A DNA stretch of 64,000 nucleotides, taken from the NCBI RefSeq assembly GCF_029109325.1, contig NZ_JAQKQJ010000021.1, positions 364,475 through 428,474 on the forward strand, read 5' to 3'. The notes under the pieces are model-generated. The model saw nothing but the letters and a program-made list of their open reading frames with translations, made no database searches and was not told where the DNA came from. The DNA comes from Nodosilinea sp. PGN35 (lineage in GTDB: Bacteria; Cyanobacteriota; Cyanobacteriia; Phormidesmidales; Phormidesmidaceae). The translations under genes and the position numbers were made by a program. Every line of letters starts with the position of its first letter. The stretch's first letter is position 1. Below are positions 16,600 through 24,570 of the stretch, one piece after another.

Positions 16600-16740
16600 A
16601 GAGGGGACGTTCGGGATTAAAGCGGTAACCGCTGCCATAGACGGTTTCCAATCAACGGCAGCGACGTCTTTGAGACAGCGCAGGCCTTTGATGTGGCTTT
16701 GACGCTGTTTTCGAAGGGTGGGGGCAAGGGTGAGCTTGAG
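16600..16740 (-). pseudogene. Decayed C-terminus of an OmpR-type response regulator
   Basis: Read leftward, one frame encodes SHIKGLR(C)LK and another encodes LETVYGSGYRFNPERP. Together these match the recognition helix and wing at the end of OmpR/PhoB winged-helix regulators, where they are normally in one frame. A TGA precedes the second part, the frames are displaced, and there is no receiver domain to the right. The frame then runs on without a stop into the neighbouring hydrolase gene. I interpret it as a small remnant. It explains part of the 350 bp gap 16536-16882, in which nothing else is visible. Confidence 0.5.
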
Positions 16741-16882
16741 GGGGTATCGGTGAGCTGGCAGAGGGCAGGGGCTAACCGCAGTAATAAATATTCGTGAATA
16801 TCCTGGTTGCCCGAGGCACCGGGACAGGGATGATCGGTAACCGACAGCCCGCCCAGCAAACCAGCACAAGCCGCCCTACCCC

Positions 16883-18064
16883 ATGGCTCGAACCTACCGC
16901 TATAGTCCCCCCGCATCTCCCGAGGAGGCTGCCGCTGGGGCCGCCATCATGGCCCAGAGCTTTGCCGCCACCGTCGAGCAGGAAAAGACCTACATCGATA
17001 CCCTGGGCCACGACAATCTGCGGCTGGTACGCCACGGGGACGAAATTCTGGGCGGGCTGGTGTTCTTGCCCATGGGGCAGTGGTTTGGCGGTCAGCGGGT
17101 GGCAATGAGCGGCGTGGGGTCGGTGGCCATTGCTCCCCAGGCGCGAGGGCAGGGGGCCGCCAGGTTTCTCATGGGCTCAGCAGTGCAGGAGATGGCCCAG
17201 GCTGGGGTGGCCATTTCCACGCTGTACCCGGCAGTGCAACGGCTCTACCACCAGGTGGGCTACGGGCCGGGGGGCACCTACGGTCTGTGGGACATCGCCA
17301 CCGCCCAGATCCCAGAGCAGCGCTCTAGTCTGGAGCTGTACCCGATCGCCCTGGCCCCCCATCAACTGCTCGAGGCTGACCGGCAGCAGGCCTGGGGGCA
17401 GACCTATGCCGGTGGCCTCGATCGCCATCCATTTTTGTGGCAGCGCCTGGTTAACCCTGCTGAGGGCGTCAGTTTTGCCTACGGTCTGGGGTCTGACCAG
17501 TCGCCCCAGGGCTATGTGATCTACCGGCAAAACCGCGATCGCAGCGGCCAAACCATTCTAACGATCCAGGCCTGGGCAGCGGCCTCCCAAACGGCGATCG
17601 CCAGTCTATGGACATTTTTCGCCCAGCACCGCTCCCAGATCGATCGCATTCAGTGGAGCGGGGGGGTGGTCGATCCCCTGGCGATGGCGCTGCCAGAACA
17701 GCGGGCCAGCCTGCGCTCCCTGACCCAGTGGATGACCCGAATTGTGACGGTAGAGGCGGCCCTGACCCAGCGGGGCTATCCCCACGGTGTAGCGGCAGAG
17801 TTGCATCTGGACATTCAAGATCCGCTGGTGGCGACCAACCAGGGGCGGTTTGTGCTGACTGTGGAGGAGGGGCAAGGCCAGATTACCCCAGGGGGCCGGG
17901 GCGATCTGGTGGTGCCCATTGACGCCCTGGCCACCCTGTTTACGGGCCTCAGGTCGGCCCAGACCCTGCGAGCCCTGGGGCTGATCGAGGCCACCCCAGA
18001 GGTCGCCACCCTAACTACCGCCCTGTTTGCGGTTGACTCCCCCTGGATGGCCGACTTTTTTTAA
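16883..18064 (+). CDS. Eis-like GNAT N-acetyltransferase
   Basis: 393 residues, the length of Eis-family acetyltransferases: an N-terminal GNAT fold, a second degenerate GNAT-like region and a C-terminal sterol-carrier-like domain. The acetyl-CoA loop is VAIAPQARGQGAARFLM (about 82-98), followed by the conserved Y-x3-GY segment (LYHQVGYGPGG). The chain ends in a terminal Phe, as Eis proteins do, where the carboxylate contributes to catalysis. Eis enzymes acetylate aminoglycosides or lysines; the cyanobacterial substrate is unknown. It converges with the flavoprotein gene across a hairpin at 18127. Confidence 0.85.
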   Translation: MARTYRYSPPASPEEAAAGAAIMAQSFAATVEQEKTYIDTLGHDNLRLVRHGDEILGGLVFLPMGQWFGGQRVAMSGVGSVAIAPQARGQGAARFLMGSAVQEMAQAGVAISTLYPAVQRLYHQVGYGPGGTYGLWDIATAQIPEQRSSLELYPIALAPHQLLEADRQQAWGQTYAGGLDRHPFLWQRLVNPAEGVSFAYGLGSDQSPQGYVIYRQNRDRSGQTILTIQAWAAASQTAIASLWTFFAQHRSQIDRIQWSGGVVDPLAMALPEQRASLRSLTQWMTRIVTVEAALTQRGYPHGVAAELHLDIQDPLVATNQGRFVLTVEEGQGQITPGGRGDLVVPIDALATLFTGLRSAQTLRALGLIEATPEVATLTTALFAVDSPWMADFF

Positions 18065-18126
18065 CCCTCAGCAGAACCGCCCTTTATAGCCGTAGTTACC
18101 TGGGTTAGGACAATCAGAAGCGTTAG

Positions 18127-18152
18127 AAACGTTTGAACGCTCAAACGTTTTT
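18127..18152. terminator. Bidirectional hairpin terminator between convergent genes
   Basis: AAACGTTTGA and TCAAACGTTT form a perfect 10 bp stem with a 4-base loop, followed by TT on one side and preceded by AGA on the other. It sits between the acetyltransferase (ends 18064, plus) and the flavoprotein (ends 18166, minus). A related CAAACGTTTG palindrome lies at 30167-30176. Confidence 0.6.
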
Positions 18153-18165
18153 AGGGACGCTGCGG

Positions 18166-19722
18166 CTAGCTAACTTTGATCAGCAGCTTCAGCAGCGCCT
18201 TGGTGCGGGGGGTCAGCAGGGTGCGGCGGTAGGCATCGGCGGCTTTTTTAATCGCCTCCGCCTGGGTGGGGTAGGGATGAATCACCCCCGACAGAGCGCT
18301 CAGCCCCTGCCCCGTGACCATCGCCGTGGTGATCTCGCTGATCATCTCCCCGGCGTGGCGGGCGACGATGGTAGCCCCCAAAATTTTGTCGGAGCCTTTT
18401 CTATGAAGAATTTTCAAAAATCCCTCGCTTTCACCATCGGCCAGGGCGCGATCGACCGAGGAAAAGGAAATTTCAATGGTGTTAATCTCAATGCCCTGCT
18501 GCTTGGCCTCGTGGGCGTAGAGCCCCACGTGGGCAACTTCGGGGTCGGTGTAGGTGACCCAGGGCATGACCAGGTCGCTGAGCTTGCTGCGGCCCAGGCC
18601 AAAGGGGGCAAACAGGGCGTTTTTAATCACAATTCGAGCAGCGGCATCGGCGGCGTGGGTAAATTTCCAGTCCATGCAGATGTCGCCAGCGGCAAAGATG
18701 TTGGGGTTGGTGGTTTGCAGATAGTCGTTGACCACCACGCCCCGGCGGCGATCGTACTCGACCCCCGCCGCTTCCAGGTTGAGACCATCGACATTGGGCA
18801 CGCGCCCCGCCCCCACCAGGATTTCATCAACCTCCACCGTCTGGAGCGCTGAGGAACCCTTCTGGCTGTAGTGCAGCACCTTGCCCGTAGCAGTCGTTTC
18901 CACCCGCTCCAGCTTCGCCTCCACCACCAGATTGAGCTGTTCTTTAATCAGCTGCCGCTGCACAATTTCGGCGGCATCGGCGTCTTCGCGGTTGAGCAGG
19001 TGGCCGTGGTTGTGCAGCAGGGTCACCTCGCTGCCCAGCCGCTGAAAGGCCTGGGCCAGCTCGCAGCCGATGGGGCCACCGCCAATCACCGCCAGGCGGC
19101 GGGGCCGCTCGGTGAGAGAAAACACGGTTTCGTTGGTGAGAAAGCCGGCCTCGGCCAGCCCCGGCACCGAGGGTCGGTGGGCGCGGGCTCCGGTGGCGAT
19201 CGCCGCTTTTTTGAAGGGCAGGCGATGCTCACCCACCTGCACCGTAGTGCCATCGACAAAGCGGGCCTCGCCCAAAAACACGTCGATGCCCAGGTTGCTG
19301 AAGCGCTCCACCGAGTCGTGGTGGCTGATGTCGGCGCGAATCTGGCGCATGCGATCCATCACGGCGGCAAAGTCTACCTCAATGGACTCTGGCGGCTGAA
19401 TGCCAAAGGGAGCGGCCTGGCGCATGTCGGCCACCACCCGCGACGAGCGAATCACGCATTTGGAGGGCACACAGCCCACGTTGAGGCAGTCGCCCCCCAT
19501 CAAACTTTTTTCCACCAGGGCGACTTTGAGACCTAGATCCAGGCCCGCCGCCCCCGCCGCCACCACCAGACCAGCGGTACCGGCCCCAATCACCACCAGG
19601 TCGTAGCGGGGGGCCGGGCGGGGGTTCACCCAGTCGGGCGGGTGGGCGTGGGCTTGCAGGGTTTGGTTGGGGCCGGTGAGGGGCACTAGGGCGGGTTCGA
19701 GGTGGAGGGAAGGGGCGGTCAT
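18166..19722 (-). CDS. FAD-dependent NAD(P)-disulfide oxidoreductase (MerA/Lpd-like)
   Basis: 518 residues, class I pyridine nucleotide-disulfide oxidoreductase. The FAD motif is VVIGAGTAGL (about 44-53). The redox disulfide is GGDCLNVGCVPSK (Cys79, Cys84), the NAD(P) motif is VIGGGPIGCELAQAF, and the C-terminal dimerisation domain carries HPYPTQAE. Such proteins are often called mercuric reductase, but the vicinal C-terminal Cys pair and the N-terminal heavy-metal domain of true MerA are absent, so mercury reduction is not supported. Its ATG overlaps the stop of the upstream DedA-like gene (ATGA), a pairing that is common in cyanobacteria. Confidence 0.9.
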   Translation of the reverse strand: MTAPSLHLEPALVPLTGPNQTLQAHAHPPDWVNPRPAPRYDLVVIGAGTAGLVVAAGAAGLDLGLKVALVEKSLMGGDCLNVGCVPSKCVIRSSRVVADMRQAAPFGIQPPESIEVDFAAVMDRMRQIRADISHHDSVERFSNLGIDVFLGEARFVDGTTVQVGEHRLPFKKAAIATGARAHRPSVPGLAEAGFLTNETVFSLTERPRRLAVIGGGPIGCELAQAFQRLGSEVTLLHNHGHLLNREDADAAEIVQRQLIKEQLNLVVEAKLERVETTATGKVLHYSQKGSSALQTVEVDEILVGAGRVPNVDGLNLEAAGVEYDRRRGVVVNDYLQTTNPNIFAAGDICMDWKFTHAADAAARIVIKNALFAPFGLGRSKLSDLVMPWVTYTDPEVAHVGLYAHEAKQQGIEINTIEISFSSVDRALADGESEGFLKILHRKGSDKILGATIVARHAGEMISEITTAMVTGQGLSALSGVIHPYPTQAEAIKKAADAYRRTLLTPRTKALLKLLIKVS

Positions 19723-20320
19723 GGTTTGGTAGCGGTAAGGGTTGGCGGTACAGTTTGCTGCAAGGTGTGTTGGGCGCAGCGAGAAATGATCAGAGAGACA
19801 ACAGCGGTGGCCCCTAGCCCCAAGGTGTGCAGTAGCCCCTGGAGGAGGCGAGCCTGGGGAGGCAGGTCGCTCTGGCTGCCGAGGGTGGCGACATCGCCCA
19901 CCAGCGCCCCGAGGTAAACATACATGATGGTGCCGGGTACCATACCCAACGACCCCATCAGGTAGTGTTTGAGGGAAACCTGGGTGACACCGTAGGCATA
20001 GTTGAGCAGGTTAAAGGGCAGCATGGGCGAGAGCCGGGTAAGTAGGACGATTTTAAAGCCCGATCGCGTTACCGCCCTATCGAGCGCCTGGAAGTGGGGG
20101 TGCAATCGCAGCCGCCGACAGACCGGCCCCCGAGCCAGGTAGCGCCCGATGGCAAAGGCCAGAACCCCCCCAGAGTCGCGGCCCCCAGGGCATACACCGA
20201 CCCCCACACCACCCCGTAGATAGCACCGCCCCCCAGGGTGAGCAGCGCCCCCGGCACAAACAACACCGTCGCCAGGTTGTAGGTGGCAATGTAGGCAATT
20301 ACCCCTGTGACCCAACCCTA
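19719..20320 (-). pseudogene. TVP38/TMEM64 (DedA-like) membrane protein gene, 5'-truncated and frameshifted
   Basis: The 3' part is intact: FAIGRYLARG, then RSGFKIVLLTRLSPMLPFNLLNY and VPGTIMYVYLGALVGD, hallmarks of the SNARE-associated/DedA-like family. The preceding segment (ATVLFVPGALLTLGGGAIYG) is in a different frame. The shift falls at a run of seven C at 20165-20171. A TAG directly precedes GWVTGVIAYIATYNL, and no first helix is found further right. The gene therefore has two lesions, or one lesion plus a homopolymer sequencing error. It is coupled by ATGA to the downstream flavoprotein gene, whose expression may suffer. Confidence 0.75.
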
Positions 20321-20426
20321 CCCCTCCCGCCTGAGAATCCCCTGAGCGCCATTCCCCATCTCCCCCCGCTGGCCGAGTAGCGCAGGGTGTTGTCAATCAG
20401 CAAACTGGGTCGGTCATGCCGAGGAG

Positions 20427-20493
20427 CGACCCGCTGCGATCGCCGCTGCCCTCGCCCAGCGCCTCCAGGCTCTCTGGGCTGGCGCGGGAGCCT
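20427..20493 (+). pseudogene. Orphan 3' tail resembling the one at 24.5 kb
   Basis: This frame encodes PAAIAAALAQRLQ followed by ALWAGAGA and TAG. The same 13 residues, with nearly identical DNA, close another orphan frame at 24499-24564. Neither has a recognisable upstream gene in frame. I take both as duplicated remnants of one unknown coding sequence. Confidence 0.4.
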
Positions 20494-20526
20494 AGCCTGT
20501 TTTATTCATGAGCTGACTGAAAGATC

Positions 20527-20602
20527 TGTCATTCCCGCGCAGGCGGGAATCCACGCTAGAGTAAGTTGCCTGCCATGGATTCCCGTGGCCACGGGAATGA
20601 CA
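20527..20602. repeat. REP-like pair of inverted palindromes
   Basis: The 27-base arms start TGTCATTCCCGCGC on the left and end CACGGGAATGACA on the right. They are inverted copies of each other (a few central differences), and each arm is itself a palindrome (ATTCCCGC-AGGCGGGAAT; ATTCCCGTGGCCACGGGAAT). This matches the bacterial REP/BIME type of dispersed repeat. It lies in an otherwise empty stretch, 20497-20741. Confidence 0.75.
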
Positions 20603-20741
20603 GCCACTGATGACTGGTTTCGTGAATAATCCGGGCTAGTTGGGTGCGATCGCAGCTACCGCAACATCCCTAAGATGCCAAGGTTCTTTGACCCATCGGT
20701 TACTCCTGGCATCGCTCCTCAGGCAGAACCCTGGCATCTGC

Positions 20742-21752
20742 TCAGGGCAAAATGCTTTTCAGCTTGGGCAGGCTGATATTGGCACCGCAGATCGCGATCG
20801 CCACCGTTTGCCCCTGAAATCGCTGGGCCTGCTGGAGAAAGGCGGCGATCGCCACCCCCGCCGCCCCCTCCAAGAGCTGGTGCTGGGTAGTCAAAAACAA
20901 CCGCATCGCCTCGATAATCTCCGTTTCCGACACCAGCACAAACTCATCCACCAGGGCGCGGCACAGCTCAAAGGTGATCGCCCCCGCTTCAATGCCGCCA
21001 GCGGTGCCGTCCGAGAGCGTCGGCAGCGACTCGAGTTCCACCAGATGACCCGCCGCCACGGATCGCGCCATCACTGGGGAATTTTCGGGCTGGCAGCCAA
21101 CGATGTGAATTTTGGGGTAGACCGACCTCAGGTAGGCGGCAGTACCGGACATCAGCCCGCCGCCGCCCACCGCCACAAACACGGCATCTAGACTATCGAT
21201 GTCCAGATCCTTGAGCTGGCGGGCGATCTCCACCCCCATGCTGCCCTGGCCTGCAATCACCTGGACGTCGTTGTAGGGCGAAACGTAGGTGGCCCCTGTC
21301 TCTTCGGCGTGGCAGCGGGCGGCCAGCTCCGTCAGCAGGGCATCGTTCCCCACCTGCTGCACAGGAATGCCGTACCGTCGAATGGCCGCTAGCTTGGTGG
21401 GCGACACCGTTTCGGGTACCCAAATCTGGCCTGCTATACCCAGCTGCGAGAGCCCGTAGGCCACCGCTGCTCCGTGGTTGCCCGAGGAGGCCGCCACCAC
21501 TCCCCCGTGCCGCTGCTCTGGGGTGAGCGACAGCAGCTTGGCCAGCGCCCCCCGCACTTTGAACGACCCGGTGCGCTGGAGGTTTTCTAGCTTCAAAAGC
21601 ACCTGACATTGGCTGAGCTGGCTGAGGGCGATGGATAGCTCTAGGGGCGTTTCGACTCCGTAGGGGCGCAGGGTGGGCTCGGTGGCTGAAATGGTGGCGA
21701 CCAGGGTTTCCAGGGATGGAACAGCGATCGCCACCTGATGGTTTTGAGACAT
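20742..21752 (-). CDS. PLP-dependent threonine/serine dehydratase
   Basis: Fold type II PLP enzyme that converts threonine (and often serine) to a 2-oxo acid and ammonia. Taking the ATG at 21752 (MSQNHQ) it has 336 residues. The Schiff-base lysine lies in TGSFKVRGA (Lys65), the substrate loop is SSGNHGAAVA and the phosphate loop is GGGGLMSGTA. There is no C-terminal ACT regulatory domain, so it is the short catabolic or serine-racemase-like form rather than the isoleucine-feedback-controlled biosynthetic enzyme. An in-frame extension to 21803 is possible but lacks family similarity. An array of CCATAC motifs lies 100-180 bp upstream. Confidence 0.88.
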   Translation of the reverse strand: MSQNHQVAIAVPSLETLVATISATEPTLRPYGVETPLELSIALSQLSQCQVLLKLENLQRTGSFKVRGALAKLLSLTPEQRHGGVVAASSGNHGAAVAYGLSQLGIAGQIWVPETVSPTKLAAIRRYGIPVQQVGNDALLTELAARCHAEETGATYVSPYNDVQVIAGQGSMGVEIARQLKDLDIDSLDAVFVAVGGGGLMSGTAAYLRSVYPKIHIVGCQPENSPVMARSVAAGHLVELESLPTLSDGTAGGIEAGAITFELCRALVDEFVLVSETEIIEAMRLFLTTQHQLLEGAAGVAIAAFLQQAQRFQGQTVAIAICGANISLPKLKSILP

Positions 21753-21855
21753 GGGGATTAGCCTGCAAGATTTACTCCGCCTGGGGGCAGAAAGCCCTGG
21801 CATAAATCGGAGTCTACAACAGCACTTTGCCCCCTTCCAGGCCGACAGGGCAACT

Positions 21856-21932
21856 CCATACCTTGGGCGATCGCGCCATACTTTCTAGCCCTTCATTTCT
21901 CCATACCCATCGCCATACTTTCTGTAAAGACA
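21856..21932 (-). promoter_or_regulatory. Array of four CCATAC/GTATGG motifs upstream of the dehydratase gene
   Basis: On the plus strand CCATAC begins at 21856, 21876, 21901 and 21913 (spacings 20, 25, 12). The last copy extends into a 20-base sequence, CCATACTTTCTGTAAAGACA, that recurs exactly at 23356-23375 in a similar array. Both arrays lie upstream of leftward genes. It is a candidate operator or the signature of a small dispersed repeat. Confidence 0.5.
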
Positions 21933-22005
21933 GGATCAAAAATTGTGCCTATGGTTAGAGACATCAGCACCCAAACCACAACCCGCCTTCCCCAGGAGCT
22001 TGCCG

Positions 22006-22149
22006 ATGAAAACCCTTGTGTTTTGGTTTTATTTTCTGCGCATTTACCCCATGGCCTACTGGCAACCTCGCCGCCGCGAACGATCCGCAGAGCCCAAAAA
22101 GACAAAACAAATAATTGACCTTGACACCGAATCAAGAGAGCGAGATTAA
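22006..22149 (+). CDS. Possible 47-residue hydrophobic/basic small protein
   Basis: AGGAG lies 7 bases before an ATG that opens MKTLVFWFYFLRIYPMAYW, one hydrophobic aromatic segment, followed by a charged Arg/Lys/Glu tail. The ribosome-binding site is good and the composition resembles a small membrane-anchored protein. No family is recognised and its reality is uncertain. Confidence 0.35.
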   Translation: MKTLVFWFYFLRIYPMAYWQPRRRERSAEPKKTKQIIDLDTESRERD

Positions 22150-22255
22150 GAAATCATCATGCTTATTCGCACTCCATCCCAGAACGGTTTACTGGACGAG
22201 TGAACTGCCCAATGCAACGGCAGATAAAATTGCTTCCAATCCAGGGATTCACCCT

Positions 22256-22417
22256 ATGGAGACTGACAATGTCAATGTTGAGCCACAGATTACCCTAAGG
22301 CGCGATCGCTCGGGTGAACAGCACTGGACAATTTACGACCCAGCCAGCGATCGATACTCAACTTTCAGAACCCCAGACGAAGTGCTGATCTGGCTCGAAG
22401 AACGCCATCGCAGATAG
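22256..22417 (+). CDS. Small hypothetical protein of 53 residues
   Basis: From the ATG at 22256 it gives METDNVNVEPQ and then a compact domain with the pattern TLRRDRSGEQHWTIYDP and a C-terminal helix VLIWLEERHRR. The frame is open upstream to 22115, but that part looks like read-through from other sequence. The two-strand plus helix layout is like other tiny cyanobacterial proteins of unknown function. There is no close partner. Confidence 0.5.
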   Translation: METDNVNVEPQITLRRDRSGEQHWTIYDPASDRYSTFRTPDEVLIWLEERHRR

Positions 22418-22466
22418 TGTTGCAATGCTGAGCATCAATGGGGCGATCGCCGACATCGACTAAGTG

Positions 22467-22550
22467 GGTGGGCTAAGGCAAATGTAGGATGGGTTAGCGA
22501 TAGCGTAACCCATGCTGGCGTCGGGTTTCGTGCCTCACCCAACCTACGTC
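22467..22550. repeat. GTAGGTTGGGT-family palindromic repeat, copy A
   Basis: GTAGGATGGGTTAGCG on the left and TCACCCAACCTAC on the right, with inner GGGTTAGCGATAGCGTAACCC. The same family is seen at 52426-52505 and, as one end only, at 54593-54625. This kind of repeat is widespread between cyanobacterial genes. Confidence 0.65.
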
Positions 22551-22601
22551 GTCTTATATTTAATTGCTCCTTCCTACTTACATCCTAGACCATCGTGCCC
22601 A

Positions 22602-23198
22602 TCAAAGCCCATAGTGCTTTGCAGTCTCCAGCGAAATATCTGGCAAATGGCGAAGCATGTCATCCCAAGTGGTTTGGGACTGCAAAGCATCTACGACTAT
22701 CTGAAGCGGCTCAGCCAGAATAGCCTGAAAATCTACCTCGCCAGAGATCTGAGTACGGTAAGCCAGTTGCTCTCTAGGCGGGGTAAATTGGGCATTAACG
22801 CCTGCTTTGTTGCCCCTAGGGTCAACCCTATACCAACCAAATTCAGGTAGATGAATGGCATTGAAACCGTGCAAACTATACGGCGCGCCTTGGTCGTCAA
22901 TGCTCAATCGCTGATAGCAAAACCCAGCTGGAATCTGGTTGGCCCGCAGCAGCGCTGCCAGCAGGTGGCTCTTGGCAAAGCAGTAGCCGGTTTTATGTTT
23001 TAACACGTCAGAGGCGCGCCAGGTGACGGGGTTCATCTGGCAATCAACGCTGTGATGAATTTCATCTCGCACCCACTCGAAGCAGGCTTTTGCGATCGCC
23101 GTCGGTGTTTCTCTCCCTGATGAGAGCTGCTGGGCAAGCCTCAGAACTTCAGGGTTCTGCCAATCAATAATATCACTGGCGCTTAGATAGTCTTCCAT
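22602..23198 (-). CDS. Transglutaminase-like cysteine protein
   Basis: 198 residues with a transglutaminase-like core. The catalytic Cys73 is in TGYCFAKSHLLAALLR, His110 in YSLHGFNAIHL and Asp126 in YRVDPRG, the order and spacing of the papain-like triad in bacterial transglutaminase-like proteins. No signal peptide or extra domain, so it is probably a cytoplasmic peptidase or cross-linking or amidase enzyme with unknown substrate. A second CCATAC array lies about 100-180 bp upstream of its start. Confidence 0.85.
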   Translation of the reverse strand: MEDYLSASDIIDWQNPEVLRLAQQLSSGRETPTAIAKACFEWVRDEIHHSVDCQMNPVTWRASDVLKHKTGYCFAKSHLLAALLRANQIPAGFCYQRLSIDDQGAPYSLHGFNAIHLPEFGWYRVDPRGNKAGVNAQFTPPREQLAYRTQISGEVDFQAILAEPLQIVVDALQSQTTWDDMLRHLPDISLETAKHYGL

Positions 23199-23301
23199 TT
23201 TGAGCGTCGTAAATTCTTTGGATTAATTCTAGTCGATTTTTCGATAGTTTTTAGTGGATTGAATGCCAACAAAATATTGGCTGAGGCTATCTGAAGCAAT
23301 G

Positions 23302-23375
23302 CCATACTTTCTTTGAGAGACCATACTTTGTTAGTTCAAGTTCCATACTCCAGCCCCATACTTTCTGTAAAGACA
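23302..23375 (-). promoter_or_regulatory. Array of four CCATAC/GTATGG motifs upstream of the transglutaminase gene
   Basis: CCATAC begins at 23302, 23321, 23343 and 23356 (spacings 19, 22, 13), close to the layout of the array at 21856-21932. The 20-base copy at 23356-23375 is identical to that at 21913-21932. The arrays may mark shared regulation of the dehydratase and transglutaminase genes. Confidence 0.5.
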
Positions 23376-23505
23376 CATCGCATCGATTTATTTACAGTTT
23401 CTTTGCACACAGTGAGTTCAAAATTTTCGGTTGCGAACGTTGGGTACTGACAGCAAGGGTAGTGTCCTGCTGTGCAATACAAAATAACTATTGAAGGAGA
23501 TCTAT

Positions 23506-24454
23506 ATGCCACGGGAGAAATGGTCGTCAAAGGCCGTGTTTATTTTGGCCGCCGTCGGTTCGGCGGTGGGGTTGGGCAACGTCTGGCGCTTCCCGTACCT
23601 GGCGGGTCAGTATGGCGGTGGAGCCTTTTTGATTCCCTACCTGATCGCCTTTGTGGTGATGGCCACGCCCATTCTGATGCTGGAGCTAGCCATTGGTCAA
23701 AAAATGCAGCAGGGGTCGATCAAATCGCTGCGGCACATGCACCCGGCCTTTGGCGGGGTGGGCCTGCTGGGGGTGATTTCGGCGTTTTTGGTGGTGGCCT
23801 ATTACGCGGTGGTGATGGCCTGGTGTTTGCTCTATCTGTGGCGATCGCTCACCGTGCCCTGGGCCGATGACCCAAAGGACTTTTTCTTCGGCAACATCCT
23901 CCAGATCAGCGACGACGTGGGCCAGCTAGGCGGCTTTAACTGGCCCGTGGTGGCGGCCCTGGCCACCGTCTGGTTGATGATCTACTTCTGCATCTGGCAG
24001 GGGCCGAAGAGTGTGGGTAAAGTCGTGCTCTATACGGTGCCGATCCCGGTGGTGGTGCTGGCGGTGCTGTTTGTGCGATCGCTCACGCTGCCGGGGTTTG
24101 GGGCAGGCTGGCGGCTCTACCTGACTCCGGTATGGAGCGCTATGCTGTCGCCCGAGGTCTGGACGGCGGCGGCTTCCCAGGCGTTTCTAGGGACTGCGCC
24201 GCTACCTCAACGAGGTCAGCCACTGGCCGGTGAGCCGCTGGTGGAATGTTTCGATTAAGTGGCTGGTGCCTATCGTGCTAACGACTCTGCTGGCCACCCA
24301 GCTATCGAGCGACCTGCGCACGCCCTACGCGGGCTACCCTGCCTGGGCGCTGGCCCTGGGCTGGGCTACGGTAGGGGTACCTCTAACGCTAGGACTGTCA
24401 ATGGTGCGGGGCCAGGGGGCCACCGGGGGCGATCGCAAAACCATCAACAGCTAG
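23506..24454 (+). pseudogene. Neurotransmitter:sodium symporter gene with internal deletion and frameshift
   Basis: Start ATG 23506 with AAGGAGA 8 bases upstream. The first 228 residues are a normal NSS/SNF-family transporter, including the sodium-site helix GSAVGLGNVWRFPYL and about six membrane helices, up to AASQAF. The reading then jumps, in another frame, to LRRYLNEVSHWPVSRWWNVS and the last two helices, ending at 24454. About 150-200 residues that normally lie between (around helices 7-10) are missing. The junction is near 24192-24205. The 5' frame ends at 24258 after out-of-frame codons. An amino-acid/sodium symporter function is lost. Confidence 0.85.
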
Positions 24455-24564
24455 ACCAACAAGTTCCTGAGGATGCGACGCCTCAAGCGGTGATGCTGCC
24501 CGCTGCGATCGCTGCTGCCCTCGCCCAGCGCCTCCAGACCCAAACCACCACCGAGGGAGCTTAG
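24455..24564 (+). pseudogene. Orphan 3' tail ending in the duplicated AAIAAALAQRLQ sequence
   Basis: Frame reading QQLDQQVPEDATPQAVML, then PAAIAAALAQRLQ and TQTTTEGA, closing with TAG at 24562-24564. The DNA of the shared part (CGCTGCGATCGC-GCTGCCCTCGCC) repeats that at 20430-20470. It fills the gap between the symporter pseudogene and the GrpB gene. No upstream start fits, and the family is unknown. Confidence 0.4.
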
Positions 24565-24570
24565 CCCGCC

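Noticed and set aside
18166..19722. Annotation of the flavoprotein as a true mercuric reductase
   Set aside because: The vicinal C-terminal cysteine pair and the heavy-metal-associated domain are missing, and no mer genes are nearby.
20510..20620. Possible CRISPR array or tRNA in the palindromic stretch
   Set aside because: Only two inverted arms, no regular spacers, no cloverleaf. No CRISPR array or tRNA gene was recognised anywhere in the window by eye; a dedicated scan could still find a tRNA.
21193..21768. 191-codon minus-strand frame overlapping the dehydratase gene
   Set aside because: Alternative frame of the dehydratase, whose own frame has all PLP-enzyme motifs.
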